DNA of 64,000 nt from Streptomyces echinatus (GCF_014203595.1 NZ_JACHJK010000006.1:482325-546324); one strand, 5' to 3'. Positions 1-37,432 are shown, counted from the first letter of the stretch. Notes: a model not told the origin generated them from the sequence alone. Numbers and translations: made by a program.

Positions 1-8598
<8,598 letters not shown>

Positions 8599-8611
8599 GG
8601 ATCCGACGACC

Positions 8612-28582
<19,971 letters not shown>

Positions 28583-28707
28583 CGACACTCCCGCCCCGCG
28601 AGGCGCCGCCCCGGCCGACCGCCCGGCGCGGCCCTCGTTCCCCCCGCGCCCCGACCGCCCGCCCCGACTCCGCCCCCCATCCGATCCGCACGACGAAGGA
28701 ACCCGAC

Positions 28708-28911
28708 ATGGACGAGAACACCCGCTACCAGGTGCTGCGCAACGACGAGGAGCAGTACTCCCTCTGGCCCGTCGACATCGAGGTGCCCGCGGGCTGGCAG
28801 CCCGTCGGCAAGGAGGGCACCGAGACCGACTGCTCCGCCTACGTCGACGAGGTCTGGACCGACATGCGGCCCAGGAGCCTGCGCGAGCGCATGGAGAACG
28901 CCGGCTCCTGA
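28708..28911 (+). CDS. MbtH-family NRPS chaperone
   Basis: 67 residues, the usual MbtH length, with family hallmarks in order: NDEEQYSLWP, P.GW (VPAGWQPVG), the conserved Cys-x2-Tyr (CSAYVDEVW) and DMRPRSLR near the C-terminus. MbtH proteins bind the N-terminal subdomain of adenylation domains and are needed for folding or activity of many actinobacterial A domains; this one probably serves the two upstream NRPSs. The ATG follows a GAAGGA ribosome site 7 nt upstream. About 125 nt separate it from the NRPS stop, with no competing gene, so it probably belongs to the same transcript. Confidence 0.95.
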   Translation: MDENTRYQVLRNDEEQYSLWPVDIEVPAGWQPVGKEGTETDCSAYVDEVWTDMRPRSLRERMENAGS

Positions 28912-29048
28912 CCCGGCCGCGTCCTCACCGACACGCCGGGCCGGCCGCACCCGCGCCGGCCCGGCGCCTCTTCCCCCCACGCGTCGCCGTCCAGGTGCCC
29001 CACCGCCCTCGGCCCCCACCGCACCGCGTCACTCCCGAGGAGCCCGCC

Positions 29049-29807
29049 ATGACCCCCGTCCTGCGTACCGAACGCCTGGAGTTCCTTCCCTACCGGCCCG
29101 AGCACGAGGACGTCTTCGTCGCCCTGCTGCGCGACGAAGAGGTGTGCCGCTGGATGGGGCAGGACCTCGTGCCCGAACCGGAGATCCGCGCGCTGTTCCG
29201 CGCCATCCTCACCGAGGTCTACCCCCAGCGCCGGTTCGACGTGTGGGGGCTGTGGCTGGCGGGCGACTACGTCGGCCACGCCGAGGTGAAGCCGACCGGC
29301 AACGTCGACGGCCATGAACTCGTCACCGCGCTCGCCCCCGGGTACTGGGGGCACGGACTGGGCGGCGAGGCGGTGCGCGGCCTCCTCCGGCACGCCGCCG
29401 AGAACCTCGGGCTCAGCGAGGCGTACGGCATGGTCGGCGCCGAGAACACCGCCAGCCTGGCCATGTGCCGCCGCCTGGGCTTCCGGGAGGTCCGGGACGT
29501 GGTCGGCGACGACGGTTCCGTGACGAAGCTGGTGGTCATCTCCACCAAGGACCCGTCCGCACCCGCGGAACCGGGCACGGCGGAGAGCGACGTGCGTCCC
29601 GCCGTGACCGCGGCCGCCGGGCACCCGGGCGACCCGGGCGGGCGGGGTGGCTCGGGGGGCCCGGGTGGAGGCCCGGGTGCCGGGGCTCCGGCTCCGGCTC
29701 CGGCTCCGGCACCGGGCGGGACGGTCGCCGCCGTCGCGGCGGACGCCGGAGCTGCGGGCGGGGCGGGAAGCGGCGTCCCGGCGGCGCGTGCCGAGGACCC
29801 GGTATGA
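29049..29807 (+). CDS. GNAT-family N-acetyltransferase with low-complexity tail
   Basis: 252 residues. The first ~165 resemble RimJ/RimL-type GNAT acetyltransferases: an LRTERLEFLPYRPE start, an acetyl-CoA loop at PGYWGHGLGGEA, and NTASLAMCRRLGF at the end of the fold. The last ~80 residues are Gly/Ala/Pro-rich with an (AP)n run and are not part of the usual fold. The ATG is preceded by GAGGAG. The stop overlaps the start of the exporter (ATGA), so the two are translationally coupled. Lying between MbtH and the exporter, it could acetylate the peptide for self-protection or tailoring, but the substrate cannot be read from sequence. Confidence 0.85.
   Translation: MTPVLRTERLEFLPYRPEHEDVFVALLRDEEVCRWMGQDLVPEPEIRALFRAILTEVYPQRRFDVWGLWLAGDYVGHAEVKPTGNVDGHELVTALAPGYWGHGLGGEAVRGLLRHAAENLGLSEAYGMVGAENTASLAMCRRLGFREVRDVVGDDGSVTKLVVISTKDPSAPAEPGTAESDVRPAVTAAAGHPGDPGGRGGSGGPGGGPGAGAPAPAPAPAPGGTVAAVAADAGAAGGAGSGVPAARAEDPV
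29685..29708 (+). repeat. Four GCTCCG hexamers encoding an (AP)n run
   Basis: Perfect tandem hexamers followed by a one-base variant copy, inside the tail of the GNAT gene. Confidence 0.8.
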
Positions 29808-31057
29808 GCGGGCCGCCGCTCGCCGAGGGTGCCGCCGAGGCGGCCGGCACCGGACCGGCGCCGAGCCTGTGGCGCAACCGCGACTTCAACCTGCTGTGGA
29901 CCGGCCAGTGCCTGTCCGACCTGGGCGGCGCCATGGTGGACCTGGCCCTGCCCCTGCTGGTGCTCCAGCAGACCGGCTCCCCGGCCCGGGCCGGGCTCGT
30001 CGGCACCGCCGGGCTCGTCACCGCCCTGGTGTGCCGGCTGCCGGCCGGTGTCCTCGCCGACCGTGTCGACCGGCGCCGGCTGATGATCGCCTGCGACCTC
30101 CTGCGGCTCGCCGTGCACGGCCTCCTCGGCTGGGCGGTGGTGACCGGCGCCGCAAGCCTGCCGGTGATCCTCGCGGTGGTGGTCGCCGGTGCCGCCGCCA
30201 CGGCCGTCTTCAGCACCGCCGAACACGCCTCGGTGCGCAACCTGGTCCGCCCCGACCAGCTGGTCTCCGCCGTGGCGCGCAACGAGGCACGCACGTACGG
30301 CGTGTCGCTGGCCGGTCCGCCGCTGGGCGGGCTGCTGTTCGGGTTCGGCAGGCCCCTGCCCTTCCTCGGTAACGCGCTGAGCTTCCTGCTCTCGCTGGTG
30401 GCCGTCTGCCGCATCCGGCGGCCCCTCCAGGAGACCCGGCAGGAGGCCGCCGCCCCGACCGCCCGCGCCTCCGCCGCGGAGGGCCTGCGCTTCCTGCTGG
30501 GCCATCCGTTCCTGCGGGCCCTGCTGGTGATCGCCGCCCCGCTGAACATGGCCTTCACCGGCATGATCTTCGCCATGACCCTCGCGCTGCGCCGCGCCGG
30601 TGTCCCGCCGTACCTGGTGGGCGTCGCCGGCACGATCTTCGCGGTGGGCGGCCTGCTCGGCGCCTTCGCGGCCCCGGCCCTCCAGCGGCGGCTGCGGCTG
30701 CCCGTCCTGATCACCCTGCTGTGCTGGGTGACCGCCGCGCTGATGGCCGCCGCCGCGCTGCTGTCCCACAGCGTCCTGGCCGCCGTACCGCTGGCCGCAG
30801 CCGTGTTCCTCGGGCCCACGGCGAACGCGGCGCTCTTCGGCCACCAGGCCGCCGTCACCCCGGACCATCTGCAGGGGCGCGTGGTCAGCGGCGTGCTGCT
30901 CGCCGCCGGCTCGGCGGCCGCGCTCGCCCCCGCCCTGGCCGGTGCCCTGCTGGCCCGCTGGAGCCCGGCCCCGGCCATGCTGGTCTTCCCGCTCCTGGTC
31001 ACCGCAGCCGCGGTGACGGCCACCCTCAGCAAGGGCCTGCGGACGATGCCCGCCTGA
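29804..31057 (+). CDS. MFS exporter (EntS/DHA3-like), probable peptide efflux
   Basis: 417 residues with about twelve hydrophobic segments. Recognisable elements are LWRNRDFNLLWTGQCLSDLG at the first helix and the loop 2-3 motif GVLADRVDRRRLM, typical of the enterobactin-exporter-like MFS subgroup. It starts in an ATGA overlap with the GNAT gene and ends just before a strong hairpin, making it the last gene of the NRPS transcript. Export of, or resistance to, the cluster's peptide is the natural role but is inferred from position. Confidence 0.9.
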   Translation: MSGPPLAEGAAEAAGTGPAPSLWRNRDFNLLWTGQCLSDLGGAMVDLALPLLVLQQTGSPARAGLVGTAGLVTALVCRLPAGVLADRVDRRRLMIACDLLRLAVHGLLGWAVVTGAASLPVILAVVVAGAAATAVFSTAEHASVRNLVRPDQLVSAVARNEARTYGVSLAGPPLGGLLFGFGRPLPFLGNALSFLLSLVAVCRIRRPLQETRQEAAAPTARASAAEGLRFLLGHPFLRALLVIAAPLNMAFTGMIFAMTLALRRAGVPPYLVGVAGTIFAVGGLLGAFAAPALQRRLRLPVLITLLCWVTAALMAAAALLSHSVLAAVPLAAAVFLGPTANAALFGHQAAVTPDHLQGRVVSGVLLAAGSAAALAPALAGALLARWSPAPAMLVFPLLVTAAAVTATLSKGLRTMPA

Positions 31058-31062
31058 CCCGC

Positions 31063-31097
31063 GGCCCGGGCGCGCGCGTAATGCGCGCGCCCGGGCC
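31063..31097 (+). terminator. Perfect 15-bp hairpin after the exporter
   Basis: GGCCCGGGCGCGCGC (31063-31077), a 5-nt loop and the exact reverse complement (31083-31097), 5 nt after the MFS stop. There is no T-tract, as is common for Streptomyces terminators. Confidence 0.85.
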
Positions 31098-31145
31098 ACG
31101 GTCACAGGGGCTGCGCGGGCGGCTCACACGCGCTGTAATGGCGAC

Positions 31146-33590
31146 GTGGTGAGTGAGGGCGCTGCGATCAGCAGAACGAGGGCGGAGCGTGCCGAAGTCG
31201 CCCTCGCATCGCTGATGGCGGCACCGGCCACGCCCGACCGGCTGCGCCGGGTCCTGGAGCAGGCGCTCGTGTTCGCCGGGGCGTCCTTCGCCGGGGTGTA
31301 CACGCCCGGCGGCGACCCCGCGCTGCTCCGTCTCGCCGAGTCGGCCGGCCTGCCCCGCACCCTGTACGGACTGCGGGACGGCTATCCGGCCGGCGGAGCG
31401 TCGCCGGTCGCCGAGGCGCACCGCACCGGACGGCCGCGCTGGCTCGGGCCCGCCGAGCTGGCCGACGCCCCGGACGCGCGCCGCACCCCGTCCCCCGACT
31501 TCTCCGTGGCCGTCCTGCCGCTCGGCCCGGCGGGCGCCGGCTGCCTGCTCGCCGTCGGGGAGTACCCCGGCGGCTTCGGCACCGACGACCGCTCCTGTCT
31601 GGAGCTGATCGCCCGCTCGATCGCGGTACCCGTCCCGGCTGTCGCCGACGACACCGGTGAGCTGCCCGAGAACGCCTTCAGGCTGGGCATGGACAGCGGC
31701 CGGGTCGAGGTCGGCGACGCGATCCTGCGGCTGTTCGACCTCGACCGGCAGGAGTTCGACGGCCGGGTGGAGTCCCTGCTCGGCCGTACGGTGCCCGAGG
31801 ACCTGCCCGCGCTGATGTCCGTGGTCGAGGCCGACCACATGTCCATCGGCGACCGGGAGCTGGAGTTCCGCATCCTGCAGACCTCCGGCTCGCCCAAGTG
31901 GCTGCGGCTGCGGGGCCGGCTGCTGCCCGGCGGAGAGGGCCGCCCCGCCGAGCTCGTCGGCACCGTCACCGACGCCTCCACTCTGCGTTCCGACGTCACC
32001 GACGTCGCTCGCGTGCAGCGCCTCGCCGCCGCCCTCGCCACCGCCGGCACCGTCAAGGACGTCGGCCAGGCCGTCGTCGCCGCCCTGCGCGCACCGCTGC
32101 GCGCCGACCGGATCGCCCTGGCCGAACTGGAGAACGACCGGCTGGTGGTCACCGTCCTCGACCCGCCCGAGCCCGAGGCCTGGCCCGCGGTGTGGCGCAG
32201 CGAGTGGCGCACCGAGTGGCCCGACGCGCCGGTGCGCGCCATGCCCACCCTGGCCACCGCGCTGCGCGAGGGCCGCGCCCGGATCTGGCCCGCCGGCACC
32301 CCGCTGGAACCCGCCCTCGCCGAGGTCGGCCCCGGCGGCCTCGCGGTGCTGCCGCTGCCCGCCGGCGGCCGCATGGCCGGTGCCTGCCTGATCGGCTGGG
32401 ACCGCCCGCACGACTTCGCCCCCGACGAGCGCGCCCTGCTCACCGCCTGCGCCGCCCTGACCGGCCAGGCCCTGCTGCGCGCCCACGCCTTCGACGCCGA
32501 GCACGAACTCGTCGGCATGCTCCAGCGCACCCTGCTGCCCCGCCGGCTGCCCCGGCTGCCCGGCGCGGTCGCCGTCGCCCGCTATCTGCCCACCACGGCC
32601 GGCCTGGAGGTCGGCGGCGACTGGTACGACGTGATCCCGCTCGCCGACCACCACGTCGCCCTCGTCATCGGCGACGTCCAGGGCCACAACGCGGGCGCCG
32701 CCACCCTGATGGGCCAGATGCGCACCGCACTGCGCGCCTACGCCGCCGAGGGCCACGCCCCGGACGTGGTCGTCGCCCACGCAAACCGGCTGCTGCTGGA
32801 CATGGAGACGGACCTGTTCGCCACCTGCGCGTACGTCGACGTCGACATGGAGCGGGGCACCGCGTGGTGCGTGCGGGCCGGACATCTGCAGCCGGTGCTG
32901 CGCCACCCGGACGGCACCGCCGAGATCCTGCGCACCGAGGGCGGACCGCCGCTCGGCGTGCTCGCCCAGGCCGAGTTCCCGATGACCCCGCTGCGGCTCC
33001 AGCCCGGCACCGTGATCGCGCTGACCACCGACGGCCTGGTCGAGTCCGCCGAGGCCGACCTCGACTCCGGCATGGACCGGCTGGCCGGCGAACTGGCCGC
33101 CGCCGATCCGGCCCACCTCGGCCTGGTCGCCGACGCCCTGCTCACCGGCGCCCACCGCGGCGACGACGTGGCCCTGCTGCTGATGCGCTACGACGGCATG
33201 GCCGTACGGCCGCTCCGGGAGAGCTGGACGGTGTGGCGGGTGCCCGAGGCGGCCCGGCACGCCCGCCGCTTCACCCGGCGCACCCTGCGCGCCTGGGAAC
33301 TGCCCCGGGACACGATCGAGACGGCCCTGCTGGTGGTCTCCGAACTCGTCACCAACGCCCTCGTGCACACCGGCGGCCCGGTCCGGCTCGACATGAGCCT
33401 GGTCAACCACCGGCTGCGGCTGGCCGTCGCCGACTCCTCCCCGCGCAGCCCCGTGAAGCCCACCAGCATCGGCTGGGAGGCCACCGGCGGCCGGGGCATC
33501 CTGCTGGTGGAGGCCGTGTCGGAGGCCTGGGGGACGGTTCCGGTCAGCGGCGGCAAACAGGTGTGGGCGGACCTCGTACCCTCCGGCTGA
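31146..33590 (+). CDS. GAF-PAS-GAF-SpoIIE phosphatase with C-terminal HATPase domain
   Basis: 814 residues. An N-terminal GAF-like region (~20-170) is followed by a PAS-like region (~180-280), a second GAF (~300-450), a PP2C/SpoIIE serine phosphatase (GDWYDVI, GDVQGHN, GHLQPVL, TDGLVE, DDVALLLM; ~460-690) and an RsbW-like ATPase (SELVTNALVHTGG, GGRGILLVE; ~700-814). Such proteins act in anti-sigma/anti-anti-sigma partner-switching circuits; having phosphatase and kinase-type domains in one chain is frequent in Streptomyces. No sigma factor or antagonist lies next to it, so its target is unknown. The start is GTG; a second GTG follows immediately and could be used instead. Confidence 0.9.
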   Translation: MVSEGAAISRTRAERAEVALASLMAAPATPDRLRRVLEQALVFAGASFAGVYTPGGDPALLRLAESAGLPRTLYGLRDGYPAGGASPVAEAHRTGRPRWLGPAELADAPDARRTPSPDFSVAVLPLGPAGAGCLLAVGEYPGGFGTDDRSCLELIARSIAVPVPAVADDTGELPENAFRLGMDSGRVEVGDAILRLFDLDRQEFDGRVESLLGRTVPEDLPALMSVVEADHMSIGDRELEFRILQTSGSPKWLRLRGRLLPGGEGRPAELVGTVTDASTLRSDVTDVARVQRLAAALATAGTVKDVGQAVVAALRAPLRADRIALAELENDRLVVTVLDPPEPEAWPAVWRSEWRTEWPDAPVRAMPTLATALREGRARIWPAGTPLEPALAEVGPGGLAVLPLPAGGRMAGACLIGWDRPHDFAPDERALLTACAALTGQALLRAHAFDAEHELVGMLQRTLLPRRLPRLPGAVAVARYLPTTAGLEVGGDWYDVIPLADHHVALVIGDVQGHNAGAATLMGQMRTALRAYAAEGHAPDVVVAHANRLLLDMETDLFATCAYVDVDMERGTAWCVRAGHLQPVLRHPDGTAEILRTEGGPPLGVLAQAEFPMTPLRLQPGTVIALTTDGLVESAEADLDSGMDRLAGELAAADPAHLGLVADALLTGAHRGDDVALLLMRYDGMAVRPLRESWTVWRVPEAARHARRFTRRTLRAWELPRDTIETALLVVSELVTNALVHTGGPVRLDMSLVNHRLRLAVADSSPRSPVKPTSIGWEATGGRGILLVEAVSEAWGTVPVSGGKQVWADLVPSG

Positions 33591-33671
33591 CCCGCCACCC
33601 GGGTGCCGATGAGAGCCGTTCGGACAGGCTGGGGAGGCGCGCTGCGGCACCCTTGCCTAGGGTCGGTTGAT

Positions 33672-33944
33672 GTGGCACACACCTTCGAGGAACTGGTGCA
33701 GAAGCAGCGCGCCGCCCAAGCGGCCCACACCACGGTCGCGGACCTGCGGGAGACCTACGGCCCGCCGGCCGAGCGGCGGATGACGGGCGCCCAGTCGGGC
33801 ACTTACGAGACCGCCCTGCGCGCCTGGCGGGACCTGGCCCGCGATGTGCAGACGGCGGTCAGCGAGTACGCCAGGGAAACGGGCCGGCCACGGGCCGAGG
33901 TGGAGGCCGAGGTGGAGCGGGCCGCCGCGACGGGGGACACATGA
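33672..33944 (+). CDS. Small helical protein coupled to cytochrome b
   Basis: About 90 residues from a GTG start, charged and Ala/Glu/Arg-rich, predicted largely helical (FEELVQKQRAAQAAH; RAEVEAEVERAAA) with no membrane segment. The stop overlaps the cytochrome b start in ATGA, so the two are probably translated together. Family not recognised. The frame is open further upstream, so the start could be earlier. Confidence 0.65.
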   Translation: MAHTFEELVQKQRAAQAAHTTVADLRETYGPPAERRMTGAQSGTYETALRAWRDLARDVQTAVSEYARETGRPRAEVEAEVERAAATGDT

Positions 33945-35434
33945 GCCGAGCCGGCCGGCGCGCCGAGCGGCTCGCGGACGCGGCCGACGCGCGGCTGCCC
34001 GTCCTGGAGGGCGGCTCGCTGCTGCGCAAGGCGTTCCCGGAGCACTGGTCCTTCTTCCTCGGCGAACTCGCCCTCTACAGCCTGCTCGTGCTGATCCTGA
34101 CCGGCGTGTGGCTGACGTTCTTCTTCCAGCCGGAGACGCGCGAGGTCGTCTACGCGGGCTCCTACGTGCCGCTGCGCGGAGTGCGCATGTCGGCCGCGTT
34201 CGACTCCACCCTGCACATCAGCTTCGACGTGCGCGGCGGCCTGCTGATGCGGCAGGCCCACCACTGGGCGGCGCTCGTCTTCGTCGCCGCGATCGGCGTG
34301 CACATGCTGCGGATCTTCTTCACCGGCGCCTTCCGCCGGCCCCGGGAGCTGAACTGGGCCATCGGGGTGAGCCTGTTCGTGGTCTCGCTCGCCGAGGGGT
34401 TCGCCGGCTACTCGCTCCCCGACGACCTGCTCTCCGGGACGGGGCTGCGCATCGCGCAGGGCATCATGATGTCGATCCCGGTGGTGGGCACCTACGTGGC
34501 CTTCTTCGCCTTCGGCGGCCAGTATCCGGGCCACGACATCATCACCCGCCTCTACCCGCTGCACATCCTGCTGCTCCCCGGTGTCCTCATCGCCCTGGTG
34601 ACGGTGCATCTGGTGCTGGTCTTCCACCTCAAGCACACCCAGTGGCGGGGCCCCGGCCGCACCAACCGCAACGTCCGGGGCAAACCCCTCTTCCCGCAGT
34701 TCACCGCCACCTCCACGGGCCTGTCCCTGATCGTCTTCGGCGTTTCGGTGCTGCTGGCCGGCATCGCCCAGATCAACCCGGTCTGGACGTACGGCCCCTA
34801 CCGCTCCGACCTGGTCTCCACCGGCTCCCAGCCGGACTGGTACGTCGGGTTCCTGGAGGGCGCGCTGCGGCTCGTACCGCCGTGGGAGACGAACGTCGCC
34901 GGCCACACGCTCATGTGGAACGTGCTGCTGCCGGCCGTCGTCCTGCCCGGCCTGCTGTTCGCCGTGCTCTACGCCTATCCGTTCGTGGAGCAGCGGCTGA
35001 CGGGGGAGTGGCACCACGAGCAGCACCTGTGCGACCGCCCGCGCGAACGTCCCGTGCGCACCGGTCTCGGCGTCGCGGGCACCGTCTTCTACGGCGTGCT
35101 GCTGCTGGCCGGCGGCAACGACATCATCGCCCTTACCTTCCGTGTCTCCGTCAACGCCCTGACCTGGGTGTTCCGGGTCGCCCTCGTGGTGGCGCCCGTC
35201 CTCGCGTTCCTGGTCACGCGGTGGTTGTGCCGCGCCCTGACGGCGGCCGAACGGGAACGCCTCGCCGAGGGCGTGCCCACCGGGGACATCCGGCAGACCG
35301 TCGCCGGCGGCTACGAGAGCGACCACGAGCCCGTGGACACCTTCCGGCCCGGCGCGCCCCGCAGACCGCTCACCGGCGCGCGTACTGGAACACCATCCCG
35401 AACACCCCGCGAGCCAGAACACCGAGGCCGATGA
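33941..35434 (+). CDS. Cytochrome b (QcrB-like) subunit, orphan copy
   Basis: 497 residues, membrane-embedded, related to the actinobacterial bc1 cytochrome b. Candidate haem ligands are in RQAHHWAALVF...GVHMLR and in YPLHILLLP...TVHLVLVFHLKH; the quinol-oxidation-site motif appears as PDWYVGFLEGALR. Canonical QcrB is encoded after QcrC and QcrA, neither of which is present here. The 3' end overlaps the opposing CtaF-like gene by 65 bp. It may feed the neighbouring oxidase subunits, but Rieske and cytochrome c partners would have to come from elsewhere. Confidence 0.9.
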   Translation: MSRAGRRAERLADAADARLPVLEGGSLLRKAFPEHWSFFLGELALYSLLVLILTGVWLTFFFQPETREVVYAGSYVPLRGVRMSAAFDSTLHISFDVRGGLLMRQAHHWAALVFVAAIGVHMLRIFFTGAFRRPRELNWAIGVSLFVVSLAEGFAGYSLPDDLLSGTGLRIAQGIMMSIPVVGTYVAFFAFGGQYPGHDIITRLYPLHILLLPGVLIALVTVHLVLVFHLKHTQWRGPGRTNRNVRGKPLFPQFTATSTGLSLIVFGVSVLLAGIAQINPVWTYGPYRSDLVSTGSQPDWYVGFLEGALRLVPPWETNVAGHTLMWNVLLPAVVLPGLLFAVLYAYPFVEQRLTGEWHHEQHLCDRPRERPVRTGLGVAGTVFYGVLLLAGGNDIIALTFRVSVNALTWVFRVALVVAPVLAFLVTRWLCRALTAAERERLAEGVPTGDIRQTVAGGYESDHEPVDTFRPGAPRRPLTGARTGTPSRTPREPEHRGR

Positions 35435-35753
35435 GGAACAGCCACAGCCCGTAGACCACACCGGTGGCCGTCACCGCGAAGCCGAGCGCGGTGACGATCG
35501 GCCAGGGGCTCTCGTCGGGGAAGAACGCCACCGGCCCGGCCCCGTCCGCCACCTCCGCGTCGGTGCGGTCCTGCGGGCGCGAGCCCCGGCGCCGGTACTG
35601 GACGAGACAGAAGAAGGAGACGAGCGCCGCCATCAGGAACGCGACGACCAGCGCGGTCGTACCCGTCGCGTCCCGCGACCACGCCCCGTACAGGACTGCG
35701 GCGCCACCGAAGAACAGTGCCACGCCGCCGAACAGCATCGCCTCCGCCTTCAT
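35370..35753 (-). CDS. ctaF: Cytochrome c oxidase subunit IV (CtaF-like)
   Basis: 127 residues with four hydrophobic segments: two at the N-terminus (MLFGGVALFFGGAAVLYG; ALVVAFLMAALVSFFCLVQY) and two after the ESPWPIV motif (TALGFAVTATGVVYG; LWLFLIGLGVLARGV). This is the layout of the actinobacterial aa3 oxidase subunit IV. It starts inside the ctaD stop (4-nt overlap), so the two are co-translated, and its 3' end overlaps the convergent cytochrome b gene. Confidence 0.85.
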   Translation of the reverse strand: MKAEAMLFGGVALFFGGAAVLYGAWSRDATGTTALVVAFLMAALVSFFCLVQYRRRGSRPQDRTDAEVADGAGPVAFFPDESPWPIVTALGFAVTATGVVYGLWLFLIGLGVLARGVFGMVFQYARR

Positions 35754-37432
35754 CGCGCGAGCTCCTCGCCGGCCGGGCTCTCGACCTCGGGATGGTGCAG
35801 GTCGAAGGCGGGTGACTCGGACCGGATACGGGGCAGCGCGACGAAGTTGTGCCGGGGTGGCGGACAGGACGTCGCCCACTCCAGACCGCGCCCCCAGCCC
35901 CAGGGGTCGTCCAGGGAGACCTTCTTGCCCTTCGCCGCGGTGCGCCAGACGTTGTAGAGGAACGGCAGCGTGGACACGCCCAGCAGGAACGCGCCCGCTG
36001 TCGACAGCGTGTTGAGCAGCGTGAAGCCGTCCCCGGGCAGATAGTCCGCGTACCGGCGGGGCATCCCCTGCTCGCCGAGCCAGTGCTGGACCAGGAAGGT
36101 CAGCTGGAACCCCGGGAACAGCAGCCAGAAGTGCACCTTGCCGAGCCGCTCGTCCAGCATCTTCCCGGTGAACTTCGGCCACCAGAAGTAGAAGCCGGCG
36201 AACATCGCGAACACCACCGTGCCGAACAGGACGTAGTGCAGGTGCGCGACGATGAAGTACGAGTCGGTCAGGTGGAAGTCGAGCGGCGGGGAGGCGATCA
36301 GCACGCCGCTCAGCCCGCCGAGCAGGAACGACACCATGAAGCCCAGCGACCACAGCATCGGCGTCTCGAACGAGAGCGAACCGTGCCTCATCGTCCCGGT
36401 CCAGGCGAAGAACTTGATGCCCGTGGGCACCGCGATCAGGAACGACATCACCGAGAAGAACGGCAGCAGCACCGCCCCGGTGGCGAACATGTGATGCGCC
36501 CACACCACTGCCGACAGCATGGTGATCGAGATGGTCGCCCCGATCATCGGCAGATAGCCGAACAGGGGTTTGCGGGAGAAGACGGGGATGATCTCCGAGA
36601 CGATCCCGAAGAACGGCAGCGCCACGATGTACACCTCGGGATGCCCGAAGAACCAGAACAGGTGCTGCCACAGCAGCGCGCCGCCGTTGGCCGCGTCGAA
36701 GACGTGCGCCCCGAACTTCCGGTCGGCCTCCAGCACCAGCAGGGCCGCCGTGAGCACCGGGAACGCGGGCAGGATCAGGATCGAGGTGAACAGCACGTTC
36801 CAGGTGAACATGGGCATCCGGAACATGGTCATGCCGGGCGCGCGCAGGGACAGGATCGTGGCGATGAAGTTCACCGCGGTCAGGGTCGTCGACACGCCCG
36901 ACACCACCAGTCCCATGGCCCACAGGTCACCGCCGGCGCCGGGGGAGTAGTAGGCGCTGTTGAGCGGCGCATAGGCGAACCAGCCGAACGCCGCCGCCCC
37001 GCCCGGCACCAGGAAGCCGGACACCACCATCAGGCCGCCGAACAGGTACATCCAGTACGACAGCGCGTTCAGCCGGGGGAAGGCGAGGTCGGGGGCGCCG
37101 ATCTGCAGCGGCATGACGGCGTTGGCGAACCCGGCGAACATCGGCGTCGCGAACAGCAGCATCATGATCGTGCCGTGGACCGTGACGAACTCGTTGTAGC
37201 CCTGTTCGCTCAGGAACTGCAGACCCGGCCGGGCCAGTTCGGTGCGCATGCCGAGCGCCAGCAGCCCGGCCAGCAGGAAGAAGCAGAACGCCGTGACCAT
37301 GTAGAGGCGGCCGATCACCTTGTGGTCGGTCGTGGAGACCCAGCGCAGCAGGGTCCGGCCGGGTCGCGGAGCGGGCGCCGAGTACCGGGCGGTGATCTCC
37401 GTGATTTCTGGCATCTGCGGCGATTCGGTCAT
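35750..37432 (-). CDS. ctaD: Cytochrome c oxidase subunit I, paralogue 1
   Basis: 560 residues, full length, about twelve membrane helices. Haem-copper oxidase signatures: STTDHKVIG at the N-terminus, VHGTIM (haem a ligand His), WQHLFWFFGHPEVYIVALP (CuB His and His-Tyr cross-link), WAHHMF (CuB His pair), and IVAHLHYVLFG (haem a and a3 ligands). It ends with the actinobacterial tail SCPPPRHNF...SESPAFDLHHP. It is co-translated with CtaF, but subunits II (CtaC) and III (CtaE) are not encoded nearby. A second ctaD lies at the right edge. Confidence 0.95.
   Translation of the reverse strand: MTESPQMPEITEITARYSAPAPRPGRTLLRWVSTTDHKVIGRLYMVTAFCFFLLAGLLALGMRTELARPGLQFLSEQGYNEFVTVHGTIMMLLFATPMFAGFANAVMPLQIGAPDLAFPRLNALSYWMYLFGGLMVVSGFLVPGGAAAFGWFAYAPLNSAYYSPGAGGDLWAMGLVVSGVSTTLTAVNFIATILSLRAPGMTMFRMPMFTWNVLFTSILILPAFPVLTAALLVLEADRKFGAHVFDAANGGALLWQHLFWFFGHPEVYIVALPFFGIVSEIIPVFSRKPLFGYLPMIGATISITMLSAVVWAHHMFATGAVLLPFFSVMSFLIAVPTGIKFFAWTGTMRHGSLSFETPMLWSLGFMVSFLLGGLSGVLIASPPLDFHLTDSYFIVAHLHYVLFGTVVFAMFAGFYFWWPKFTGKMLDERLGKVHFWLLFPGFQLTFLVQHWLGEQGMPRRYADYLPGDGFTLLNTLSTAGAFLLGVSTLPFLYNVWRTAAKGKKVSLDDPWGWGRGLEWATSCPPPRHNFVALPRIRSESPAFDLHHPEVESPAGEELAR

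Noticed and set aside
28583..28707. Small gene between the last NRPS and mbtH
   Set aside because: A frame continues into mbtH, but it lacks a ribosome site and the sequence is Pro/Arg low-complexity; the mbtH ATG has a clear ribosome site.
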